A stretch of DNA of 26,243 nucleotides, taken from positions 1-26,243 of the forward strand of contig DAOTWP010000289.1 of assembly GCA_034435675.1 (NCBI GenBank), in the 5' to 3' direction. A program made the position numbers and the translations under genes. The notes under the pieces were generated by a model. The model saw nothing but the letters and a program-made list of their open reading frames with translations, did not search any database and was not told where the DNA came from. Positions 1 to 6,290 of the stretch are shown here, piece by piece; position 1 is the first letter of the stretch; each line of letters starts with the position of its first letter. This stretch comes from DAOTWP01 sp034435675. GTDB lineage: Bacteria > Chloroflexota > Anaerolineae > Aggregatilineales > Phototrophicaceae.

Positions 1-67
1 CACGCCATGCGCACCATTAGTCAGCACAGCCGCGCAGGGAGTTCCACAGAACACAAAAGCCGCTCAC

Positions 68-101
68 AAAAAAACAGAGGCTGCCGGATGGCGAACCTCT
101 G
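68..101 (-). terminator. Rho-independent terminator of glnA
   Basis: On the minus strand, about 40 bases after the glnA stop, a CAGAGG/CCTCTG stem (75-80 with 96-101) can be extended inward by GCC/GGC (83-85 with 90-92). It is followed directly by seven T residues (the complement of A68-A74). Stem plus U-tract in this position is a classic intrinsic terminator. The first ~65 bases of the window beyond it show no gene I can support. Confidence 0.85.
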
Positions 102-142
102 CGCTACTGCTGAACTTTCAGGAGGAGTGAACTGCTGGCGGT

Positions 143-1573
143 CTAGGCGTCGAAATACAGCGTGAATTCATACGGGTGCGGGCGCATCGAAACCGGGTCG
201 GCTTCATTGGCTTTTTTGTAGTCAATGTACATCTCAATGTATTCCTTCGTGAAAACGCCACCTTCCAGCAGGAAATCGTGATCTGCTGCCAGTGCATCCA
301 GCGATCCGTGCAGGCTGCCCGGAACCGTTGGCGTGACGATTTCACTTTCATAGAGGTCATAATCCGCCGGGTCGCCGGGGTGAATCTTGTTCTTGATACC
401 GTCCAGCCCTGCCATCAGCATCGCGCTGAATGCAAGGTAGGGGTTGGCGGTCGGGTCGGGCGCGCGGAATTCAATCCGCTTCGCCTTAGGCGACTTGCTG
501 TACATCGGGATACGCACGGCGGCGGAACGGTTGCGGGCGCTGTACACCAGGTTGACCGGTGCTTCGTAACCGGGCACCAGACGGCGATAGCTGTTGGTGG
601 TTGGGGCGGCAAACGCCAGAATCGCGGGCGCGTGCTTGAGGATACCGCCAATATAATACAGCCCGGTCTCGCTCAGGTTCGCGTAGCCGTCCCCATAGAA
701 CAGCGGCTTGCCATCTTTCCACAGCGATTGGTGGCAGTGCATGCCAGAGCCGTTATCGCCAAACAGCGGCTTGGGCATGAATGTCGCAATCAGCCCATTG
801 CGCGCTGCCACATTCTTGACGATGTATTTGTACAATACCAGTTTGTCCGCCATCGTCAGCATGGTGTCAAAACGCATGTCAATTTCGCCCTGACCTGCGC
901 CACCGACCTCATGATGATGCACTTCAACCGGAATCCCGCAGTCCATCATCGTGGCGACCATCTGCGCGCGGACATCCTGAAGTTTGTCCAGCGGAGGCAG
1001 GGGGAAGTAACCTTCCTTAATGCGGTTGAGGTATGACATACCCGGATCCGCTGATGCCGTGTTCCAGAACCCTTCGTGCGAATCCACCTCGTAGTAGCTG
1101 ATGTTCGGTCCGGTGGTGTAACGCACATTGCTGAAGATGAAAAATTCCGCCTCTGGACCAAAATAGGCGACATCCGCCAGCCCGGAGGCTTTGAGATATG
1201 CCTCGGCACGGCGGGTTACACCGCGCGGGTCATTGGCATAGGGTTCGCGGGTGATCGGGTCATACACATCACACATCAGCGCCAGCGTTTTTGCGCCAAA
1301 GAAAGGATCAATGTAGGCTGTGTTGAGGTCAGCAAACAGGATCATGTCTGATTCGTTGATCATCTGAAAGCCGCGAATGCTCGACCCATCAAAGCCGAAG
1401 CCGTCTTCGAACATATCAGCATCAACCATATCAAACGGCATACTAAAATGCTGGATGATGCCGCGAATGTCTGGGAAGCGCACATCCACTTCCTGAACGC
1501 CATTTTCACGTGCCCATTCCAGCAAGGCTGCCGGCGATTTTTTCGCATCAGCGGGGGGAACCAATTTCGTCAT
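143..1573 (-). CDS. glnA: Type I glutamine synthetase
   Basis: ATP-dependent ligation of ammonium to glutamate, the central cytoplasmic step of nitrogen assimilation; the family forms dodecamers. The 476-residue product has the beta-grasp N-terminal domain (about 20-105, with DGSSIRGF at 62-69) and the catalytic domain with the metal-binding stretch FGPEAEFF (138-145), HHEVGGAGQGEID (220-232), the ATP-site NGSGMHCHQS (274-283) and RIEFRAPDP (366-374). The C-terminus RPHPYEFTLYFDA matches the GSI-beta ending. Tyr408 (DYDLYE) sits where the adenylylated tyrosine lies in enterobacterial enzymes, so adenylylation is possible, but I see no glnE here. The start at 1573 is preferred over the upstream in-frame start at 1699 because GGAG lies 8 bases upstream and the protein then has normal length. 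It is a single-gene unit with its own promoter and terminator. Confidence 0.96.
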   Translation of the reverse strand: MTKLVPPADAKKSPAALLEWARENGVQEVDVRFPDIRGIIQHFSMPFDMVDADMFEDGFGFDGSSIRGFQMINESDMILFADLNTAYIDPFFGAKTLALMCDVYDPITREPYANDPRGVTRRAEAYLKASGLADVAYFGPEAEFFIFSNVRYTTGPNISYYEVDSHEGFWNTASADPGMSYLNRIKEGYFPLPPLDKLQDVRAQMVATMMDCGIPVEVHHHEVGGAGQGEIDMRFDTMLTMADKLVLYKYIVKNVAARNGLIATFMPKPLFGDNGSGMHCHQSLWKDGKPLFYGDGYANLSETGLYYIGGILKHAPAILAFAAPTTNSYRRLVPGYEAPVNLVYSARNRSAAVRIPMYSKSPKAKRIEFRAPDPTANPYLAFSAMLMAGLDGIKNKIHPGDPADYDLYESEIVTPTVPGSLHGSLDALAADHDFLLEGGVFTKEYIEMYIDYKKANEADPVSMRPHPYEFTLYFDA

Positions 1574-1584
1574 TAGGCACTCCG

Positions 1585-1603
1585 TTTGGTGATTATCACT
1601 AAA
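1585..1603. promoter_or_regulatory. Palindrome in the glnA leader, candidate operator
   Basis: A 19-bp imperfect palindrome, TTTgGTGATtATCACtAAA, lies between the glnA -10 box and its ribosome binding site. Eight of nine arm positions pair, around a single central base. The position, just downstream of transcription start, suits a repressor site. The same half-site (TTTGGTGAT) recurs upstream at 1693-1702 on the minus strand. The regulator is unknown, and the site does not fit the standard NtcA or GlnR/TnrA consensus. Confidence 0.45.
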
Positions 1604-1619
1604 AATACGAACTTTTCGA

Positions 1620-1625
1620 ATTATA
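1620..1625 (-). promoter_or_regulatory. glnA -10 box
   Basis: A perfect TATAAT on the minus strand, about 47 bases upstream of the glnA start codon. The hexamer 17 bases further upstream (AAGCAG, 1643-1648) is a poor -35 box. That would fit an activator-dependent promoter, and the GTGATTT inverted repeat at 1675-1696 lies roughly where an activator would bind. Promoter assignment is by pattern only. Confidence 0.5.
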
Positions 1626-1669
1626 CGAGGCTGTTTGCAGCACTGCTTAGGGTGAAAGACAACCAAATC

Positions 1670-1702
1670 CACCAGTGATTTGCTGGTGTAAATCACCAAA
1701 AC
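1670..1702. promoter_or_regulatory. Upstream inverted repeats of glnA, candidate activator site
   Basis: Two interleaved inverted repeats occur here: CACCAG (1670-1675) with CTGGTG (1683-1688), and GTGATTT (1675-1681) with AAATCAC (1690-1696), the latter with an 8-base spacer. The right arm continues as AAATCACCAAA, repeating the half-site of the palindrome at 1585-1603. Its centre lies about 63 bases upstream of the -10 box. The spacer from 1704 to 1975, before the next gene, shows nothing else I can support. Confidence 0.4.
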
Positions 1703-1975
1703 TTGTTACAAGCGCACGAAACATATCCAGTTTTGTGTACCGCCGCAGATTTCGCCGCTGCACTATTTGGACGTCTTGCTCATCCTGCTGCCGCACGTCT
1801 CCTCTGAGAATAATCTCTCGGCAACTTTGCGCTTCGCTTGCTTTTTCAGCGCTCGTGGTGAGCGTTCGCTTATGTCAACTGCTCCTGGCAAGGCGCTGCC
1901 CAACGCCGCAACCCCAGCCCGCCCCACTGCGTATAGGGAGTCATATCCAGGTTACGAGGTGAGGGAAACAAAACC

Positions 1976-2194
1976 ATGATTGAACATGACCAACCCCGCA
2001 AGCTGTATCGCTCCACCAGTGAGCGCGTCTTCGCCGGGGTCTGTGGCGGACTGGCGGAATACTTGAACGCCGATGTGACCTTTGTGCGTTTGATCGTGCT
2101 GCTGCTCGTCCTCGCGCCGGGTCCGGGGCTGCTGTTCTATATCGCTGCTGCGCTGATTATCCCCGAAGACTCGCGCAAATCGCATGTAATCTAA
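1976..2194 (+). CDS. PspC-domain small membrane protein
   Basis: A 72-residue protein made up almost entirely of a PspC domain. It opens with the usual KLYRSTSERVFAGVCGGLAEYL block (residues 9-30, a tyrosine- and arginine-containing motif followed by GVCGGLA), then VTFVRLIVLLLVL, and one hydrophobic segment (about 38-63) ending in ALIIPED. In Enterobacteria PspC senses envelope stress through PspB/PspA; in Chloroflexota and Actinobacteria such stand-alone proteins are common and their role is less clear. A GAGGTGAGG Shine-Dalgarno-like stretch lies about 12 bases upstream of the ATG. It is monocistronic, closed by the terminator at 2226-2263. No pspA or pspB is nearby, so function beyond membrane localisation is inference. 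Confidence 0.88.
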   Translation: MIEHDQPRKLYRSTSERVFAGVCGGLAEYLNADVTFVRLIVLLLVLAPGPGLLFYIAAALIIPEDSRKSHVI

Positions 2195-2225
2195 CCAACC
2201 GTTAGCGCTGCGTAGTCTATCTTTC

Positions 2226-2263
2226 CGCCGGGGTATGCCCTGTGATGTGTGCCCCGGCGTTTT
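2226..2263 (+). terminator. Rho-independent terminator after the PspC gene
   Basis: A perfect 8-bp stem CGCCGGGG/CCCCGGCG (2226-2233 with 2252-2259) with an 18-base loop is followed by TTTT at 2260-2263. It lies 32 bases after the PspC stop. It also overlaps the longest possible reading frame of the next gene (from 2242), which argues that the true start of that gene is downstream. Confidence 0.75.
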
Positions 2264-2298
2264 GCTGCTGCCTTGCTGGCTGCCGCCTAGGCTGCCGC

Positions 2299-2327
2299 TT
2301 GCGTCCCCGCCAGATCGCAGGCACAAT
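2299..2327 (+). promoter_or_regulatory. Possible promoter of the inositol-phosphatase gene
   Basis: TTGCGT (2299-2304) and CACAAT (2322-2327) are separated by exactly 17 bases, between the upstream terminator and the proposed TTG start at 2380. Both boxes are only partial matches to the sigma-70 consensus, so this is a weak call supported mainly by position. Confidence 0.3.
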
Positions 2328-2379
2328 GCCCTGTGTGATTGCTCCAATATGGATTGCAAACCGCGAAGGGAAAACGCCA

Positions 2380-3189
2380 TTGATTGACCTGCAACAGGCG
2401 GCTGTCACCGCTGTCGAAATCGCGCGTTCGGCGGGCAGTCTGCTGATGACCTATTTTGGCAAACCTCAGTCCGAAAGCACCAAAGCCACCTTCAGCGATA
2501 TTGTCACCGCCGCAGACAAAGCCAGTGAAGCGCATATCGCGGCGGCACTGACTGCGGCATTCCCCGATCACCATGTCGTTGGCGAAGAAGGCGGCGGATA
2601 TGGTGCAGGGCTGGCTGAGGCGGATTATCGCTGGTATGTGGACCCGCTGGATGGCACAATCAACTTTGCCAGCAGCATTCCCATCTTCGCAGTGAGTCTG
2701 GCGCTGACCGATGCGATACAGCGCCCGCTGGTCGGGGTGGTCTTTAACCCTGCCTACGACCGCCTGTTTTGCGCCGTGCGGGGTGCGGGCGTGACACTCA
2801 ACGGTCAGCCGGTGCGCGTTTCTGCGCGGACGGCGCTCGCACAGTCCCTGCTCGCCAGCGGTTTTGCCACAATCAAGGCGCAGACGGATGACAACAACCT
2901 GCGCGAATGGGGGGCATTCCTGCCGCAGGTGCGCGATTTGCGCCGTTTCGGTTCGGCAGCGCTGGATTTGTGCTTTGTGGCAATGGGGCGGCTGGACGGC
3001 TACTGGGAGCCGCACCTGAACCCCTGGGATTGCCTGGCGGGTATCCTGTGTGTGCAGGAAGCAGGCGGGCGCGTCACCGATTACGAAGGTAGTGACGCGC
3101 CGCAAACGCTGGCAAAGGGGCGTGTGGTTGCCAGCAACGGACACATTCACGCAGAGATGCTGCGCGTGCTGGCGGCTGCCCGGCGCTGA
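2380..3189 (+). CDS. Inositol monophosphatase family protein
   Basis: A Mg2+-dependent phosphomonoesterase of the IMPase/FIG superfamily; substrates in the family include inositol phosphates, fructose-1,6-bisphosphate, histidinol phosphate and PAP. Visible motifs from the proposed start: VGEEGG (67-72), metal-binding DPLDGT (88-93), and the C-terminal motif WEPHLNPWDCLAG with the WD pair. The usual length (~260-270) fits 269 residues. The frame is open upstream to 2242, but that stretch crosses the previous gene's terminator and encodes a Cys/Arg-rich non-family sequence. A TTG at 2380, preceded by GAAGGG, fits both spacing and family length; an ATG at 2328 is the main alternative. The physiological substrate cannot be told from sequence. 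It converges on the gene at 3238-3645. Confidence 0.9.
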   Translation: MIDLQQAAVTAVEIARSAGSLLMTYFGKPQSESTKATFSDIVTAADKASEAHIAAALTAAFPDHHVVGEEGGGYGAGLAEADYRWYVDPLDGTINFASSIPIFAVSLALTDAIQRPLVGVVFNPAYDRLFCAVRGAGVTLNGQPVRVSARTALAQSLLASGFATIKAQTDDNNLREWGAFLPQVRDLRRFGSAALDLCFVAMGRLDGYWEPHLNPWDCLAGILCVQEAGGRVTDYEGSDAPQTLAKGRVVASNGHIHAEMLRVLAAARR

Positions 3190-3193
3190 AAAG

Positions 3194-3219
3194 CGGGGCG
3201 GACCGTGTTCCCTGCCCCG
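3194..3219. other. GC hairpin between convergent genes
   Basis: CGGGGC (3194-3199) pairs with GCCCCG (3214-3219) across a 14-base loop in the 48-bp gap between convergent genes. There is no T-tract on either side, so it may assist termination but is not a standard intrinsic terminator. Confidence 0.3.
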
Positions 3220-3237
3220 TGTTCAGGCTGTGCCGGG

Positions 3238-3645
3238 CTATGCCGTGGTGCGCGCTATCGGGTGCAGCGCCCCGGCAATCGCCCGCTGGGTGTAATCCAC
3301 ATTATGCGACCAGTCGGGCTGCTGCGGCTGCTGCTTCTGATAGACAACTGCGGAAATCAGCCGGTTGACTTCCTGCGCCAGCTCTGCCGCCAGCGCAATA
3401 CTCATCATATCCATGTCTTCCCACCAGTGTCCCCAGCGTTCCAGCGGATGCTCCAGTGCGGCTTTGTCCAGCATACGAGCAATCTGCCGCTGGTGTTCAA
3501 TGCCCTGTTCACGCAGCTCGCGGGCACGGTCAGAACCGATGTCTGGAATGCGGTAACCTTTGCCAAATTCTGCCTGGAACTGTGCGCTGATAACTGTCAA
3601 TTGTGCTGCTTCGCCGGCAATCTTAATTGCAGCGTTGGTATCCAT
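3238..3645 (-). CDS. Uncharacterised 135-residue soluble protein
   Basis: I do not recognise this gene. It is a mostly helical, soluble protein without signal peptide or membrane segment. The N-terminal third is Ala/Ile-rich (MDTNAAIKIAGEAAQL), a charged stretch follows (SDRARELREQG), then a Trp/Asp/Met-rich segment (RWGHWWEDMDMM) and a Gln-rich patch (QKQQPQQPDW) near the C-terminus. The ATG at 3645 is chosen because GGGGGAA lies about 10 bases upstream; the frame stays open to 3690 without another convincing start. Codon use resembles its neighbours. A stable position downstream of the membrane-protein gene at 3777-4391, with 131 bases between them, does not establish an operon. An imperfect inverted repeat (GTTGAT 3694-3699 / ATCAAC 3716-3721) lies upstream of its start. 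Confidence 0.7.
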   Translation of the reverse strand: MDTNAAIKIAGEAAQLTVISAQFQAEFGKGYRIPDIGSDRARELREQGIEHQRQIARMLDKAALEHPLERWGHWWEDMDMMSIALAAELAQEVNRLISAVVYQKQQPQQPDWSHNVDYTQRAIAGALHPIARTTA

Positions 3646-3776
3646 GATTTTAGTTCCCCCGTTTATAGATAGCGTTGGATTTCCGCCCATCTAGTTGATC
3701 ATCAGACCATCTATCATCAACAAAATTTATTTAAAGAACAATAAGGGCATGTAAAGGATTGTTGAACTGCGCGTAC

Positions 3777-4391
3777 TCAGCGCGTTTCGTCAGGTTCGCT
3801 GTTGGCTTCTCCCCAGTCAATGTTGCTGTAATCATCGTCACGCTGGATGCGCAGCGGCGCATTGGCAGCCGGTTTGGCGGGCGGGGCTGCTGGCAGGCGG
3901 GCGGGCTGCGTGGGGCGGTTGGGCACGGTGCTGGCGGCGGCACCGCGCGTTATCGTGGGTGGTTGGCGTACTGTGCCGGGCGCGCGTCTGGCTTTAATGC
4001 CCTGTTTCTGCTGGCGTTTTTCGCGCCGGTCGCCAAATTTCAGACCTTCGTAATTGGGATCCACTTCGGGCTTATTCAGCACACGCGCCATTAGCCAGCC
4101 CACCACCCCTACGATCAGCGCGCTGATGACTGCGCCTGCCAGCAGTGCCACCTGTGGCAGCACGTCCGGCAGCAGCAGGGCAATCAGGCTGGCGGCAATG
4201 AAGGCGAACAGGTAGAAGCCGATGATCGCTGCCAGGATCGTGACCAGGCTCAAGCGGCGCAGCACAAAATGCCGCAGCAGCAGCGCCGCCGGAATCATGC
4301 CCGCGCCCATAATCAGCCCCAACAGCAAAAAGGCAGCGCCGATTGCCTTCAGGACTTCGGAAGGGTCAAGGTTGATGATGTCACCCGGCAT
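3777..4391 (-). CDS. Uncharacterised membrane protein with Pro/Ala-rich tail
   Basis: A 204-residue protein with three predicted membrane segments: about 14-38, 46-70 and 79-103, the first two separated by a short basic loop (RHFVLRR). After the third segment comes a charged region (GDRREKRQQKQ) and a long low-complexity Pro/Ala/Arg tail ending in an acidic C-terminus (RDDDYSNIDWGEAN). The short positive loop between segments 1 and 2 and the basic stretch after segment 3 point to a cytoplasmic tail by the positive-inside rule. The ATG at 4391 is well supported by GGGAAGGGAG just upstream. It resembles no family I can name. It is divergent from the UbiA gene. A TTGAAA (complement of 4465-4470) with TAAAAT 15 bases downstream is a possible promoter. 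Confidence 0.78.
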   Translation of the reverse strand: MPGDIINLDPSEVLKAIGAAFLLLGLIMGAGMIPAALLLRHFVLRRLSLVTILAAIIGFYLFAFIAASLIALLLPDVLPQVALLAGAVISALIVGVVGWLMARVLNKPEVDPNYEGLKFGDRREKRQQKQGIKARRAPGTVRQPPTITRGAAASTVPNRPTQPARLPAAPPAKPAANAPLRIQRDDDYSNIDWGEANSEPDETR

Positions 4392-4464
4392 AGCAGTACT
4401 CCCTTCCCCAAGACGCTGGGTTATTGCTGCTCAGCATATTTTCATTTTAACCCGGAAAACTACA

Positions 4465-4494
4465 TTTCAAAGCGATACTATACAGCGCTATAAT
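4465..4494 (+). promoter_or_regulatory. Promoter of the UbiA prenyltransferase gene
   Basis: A perfect TATAAT (4489-4494) is preceded at 18 bases by TTTCAA (4465-4470), a weak -35 box. It lies 68 bases upstream of the ATG at 4562. The same TTTCAA read on the other strand is TTGAAA and may serve the divergent gene at 3777-4391, so the two promoters may overlap back to back. Confidence 0.5.
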
Positions 4495-4561
4495 GGCGGC
4501 GTTCACTTTGTACAGCAAATCATGAACGTTCCGTCGTTCTTAGAGAGAGGTGATCCATCCT

Positions 4562-5647
4562 ATGGCAACACTGACTCCTGCCGATCCGCAGCGCGTGGCG
4601 CATACGCTGCCCCTGCTGAGACGTTGGCAGGTGACCATTAACACCTGCAACTGCCCCGATGTAGAACATGCCGATCTGGTCAGCCGCTGGCTAGTGATCG
4701 CGCGTGCCTGCGTTTTCCCAATGACGCTCAATTCCGGCATCATCGGCGCGCTGCTTGCCGCCGGTGCGGGCGCGTTTGTCGTCAATCCGCTGTTCAGCAT
4801 TTTCGCCGCGCTGCTGTGCATTGTCGGCTTGATCCTCGCCCATGCCACCAACAATCTGGTCAATGACTGGACAGATGTCAAAAAGGGCGTGGATACTGAA
4901 GACTACCCACGCGCGCAGTACAGCACGCATCCCGTGCTGGGTGGGCTGACCACCCCGGCGCGGCTGCTGCAAGTGTCCGCTGTGCTTACCGTGTTTGACG
5001 GGCTGGTGATGCTCTATCTCGCTTCGGTCAGCGGGGCGTGGGTCATCTTCTTCGCGGTCACCGGGCTGGTGATCAGTCTGGGTTACACCATTTTCCTCAA
5101 GCGTTATGCGCTGGGCGAGCTTTCGGCGCTGGTCGTCTGGGGTCCGCTGATGATCGGCGGCACGTTCTATGCGATTACCGGCAGCATTACGCCAGAAGTG
5201 CTGCTGATGACCCTGCCGTATGGCGTGGTGGTATCGTCTGTGCTGATCGGCAAGCACACGGACAAAATCAGTAGTGACGCGCCGGTTGGGGTGCGCTCTG
5301 TGCCGGTGATTATCGGCGAAAGGCGTTCGCTGCTGCTCAACAAGGTCATGTTTGTGCTGTTCTATGTGCTGGTTGCCGGGCTGGTGCTGTATCATTTCGC
5401 TGCCGCCGAAGCCACCGCCGTGACAGGTCCGTTCCTGCTGCTGACGCTGCTGGCGCTGCCCAAACTGCTGCTGACCTGGAAGGCGTACTCGAACCCGAAA
5501 CCGGCAGAAAAACCGGAGGATTGGCCCGTTTGGCCCCTGTGGTATGTGGCGTGGGCGATGAATTTTAACCTGTCAGCGGGCTTCTGGTTTGTGGTGGGTT
5601 TGTTCCTGAATGTGCTGGTCATCAACGGCTTGGGGCTGATAATCTAA
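4562..5647 (+). CDS. MenA-type UbiA-family prenyltransferase
   Basis: An integral-membrane prenyltransferase of 361 residues that should attach a polyprenyl chain to an aromatic acceptor. The first Asp-rich motif NDWTDVKKGVD (101-111) has the NDxxDxxxxxD spacing of MenA (1,4-dihydroxy-2-naphthoate prenyltransferase). The second motif region, GKHTDKISSD followed by GVRSVPVIIG, matches the MenA-like DxxxxD and G(K/R)T block. About nine hydrophobic segments follow. Unusual is a roughly 45-residue hydrophilic N-terminus with a CNC pair (Cys29, Cys31) before the first membrane segment. No other men genes are nearby, so the acceptor is uncertain. The ATG at 4562 is preferred, with AGAGAGAGGTG upstream; a GTG at 4550 overlaps that Shine-Dalgarno sequence. 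Confidence 0.88.
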   Translation: MATLTPADPQRVAHTLPLLRRWQVTINTCNCPDVEHADLVSRWLVIARACVFPMTLNSGIIGALLAAGAGAFVVNPLFSIFAALLCIVGLILAHATNNLVNDWTDVKKGVDTEDYPRAQYSTHPVLGGLTTPARLLQVSAVLTVFDGLVMLYLASVSGAWVIFFAVTGLVISLGYTIFLKRYALGELSALVVWGPLMIGGTFYAITGSITPEVLLMTLPYGVVVSSVLIGKHTDKISSDAPVGVRSVPVIIGERRSLLLNKVMFVLFYVLVAGLVLYHFAAAEATAVTGPFLLLTLLALPKLLLTWKAYSNPKPAEKPEDWPVWPLWYVAWAMNFNLSAGFWFVVGLFLNVLVINGLGLII

Positions 5648-5674
5648 GCCGCTGCGCCTCTAAATCAGTGTGAA

Positions 5675-5714
5675 ACAACGTCGGGCGATTGCACCCAATC
5701 GCCCGGTATGTTGT
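5675..5714. terminator. Strong hairpin between convergent genes, likely bidirectional terminator
   Basis: A perfect 10-bp stem CGGGCGATTG/CAATCGCCCG (5682-5691 with 5696-5705) has a CACC loop, flanked by an outer ACAAC/GTTGT stem (5675-5679 with 5710-5714). It lies between the stops of the UbiA gene and the response-regulator gene. No clear U-tract follows on either strand, so termination is likely but not certain. Confidence 0.6.
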
Positions 5715-5755
5715 CTCTAGCGTGTTCGTTGTTCACCTCAGGCGGTATTTCTGCC

Positions 5756-6190
5756 TTAATAGGCGATATCCCAGAGGTGTTCGCCTTGCAGCAGGCGGGC
5801 AAGCTGCTGGTTGAACTGCTTGATCCGAATTGGTTTGGCGATATAGCCATCGAACCCGGCATCCTGGCAGCGCGGCAGCACAAGGCTGCTTTCAGCGGCG
5901 CTGATGGCGATAATCGGCACACGCTGCAAATGGCTCATGCCGCGCAGCGCACGCAGCACATCAAAGCCGCTCATCTGTGGCAAATTCAGGTCAACAAGAA
6001 TCAGATCGGGCACCGGGCGCAGCACATGCGCCAGCGCGACGGCGCGTTCGCCGCTGGTTTCGACATAGGCGTTGATACCCAGGCGGCGCATCATCATGGT
6101 CATCATTACCACACCACTGGTGTCATCCTCGACAACCAGGGCGGTCACATTCGAAAGATCAGTGTACGATGGCATCGCTTCTGGATTCAT
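5756..6190 (-). CDS. Single-domain response regulator (receiver only)
   Basis: A CheY-like receiver domain with no output domain, 144 residues. The acidic pocket is Glu21/Asp22/Asp23 (VVEDD), the phosphoacceptor is Asp67 (LILVDLNLP), with Ser97 (AISA) and Lys119 (YIAKP) as the conserved switch residues. It should be phosphorylated by a histidine kinase and act by protein contact. A PAS histidine kinase lies 9.5 kb away in this window but nothing ties the two together. The ATG at 6190 follows GAGGA at 7 bases; the in-frame GTG at 6202 overlaps that Shine-Dalgarno sequence and is less likely. The receiver is followed only by a short WDIAY tail. Confidence 0.92.
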   Translation of the reverse strand: MNPEAMPSYTDLSNVTALVVEDDTSGVVMMTMMMRRLGINAYVETSGERAVALAHVLRPVPDLILVDLNLPQMSGFDVLRALRGMSHLQRVPIIAISAAESSLVLPRCQDAGFDGYIAKPIRIKQFNQQLARLLQGEHLWDIAY

Positions 6191-6227
6191 TGTTGTCCTC
6201 ACGAACCTTGTGTGCGCCTCTAATTGC

Positions 6228-6236
6228 AGTGTAGCA
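6228..6236 (-). promoter_or_regulatory. Possible extended -10 box of the response-regulator gene
   Basis: TGC followed directly by TACACT on the minus strand (TGnTACACT) lies 38 bases upstream of the ATG at 6190. No good -35 box is present, as is common with extended -10 promoters. A small hairpin TAAGC/GCTTA (6246-6250 with 6256-6260) lies just beyond, toward the end of the kinase gene, but lacks a solid T-tract. Confidence 0.3.
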
Positions 6237-6290
6237 CCACAAAGGTAAGCTTGAGGCTTAATGCTTAAGAAATTTTACGTTCTAGGGAAC

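Noticed and set aside
3694..3721. Inverted repeat GTTGAT / ATCAAC upstream of the gene at 3238-3645
   Set aside because: Only six pairs are perfect with a 16-base spacer in an AT-rich stretch, so I do not call it a regulatory site.
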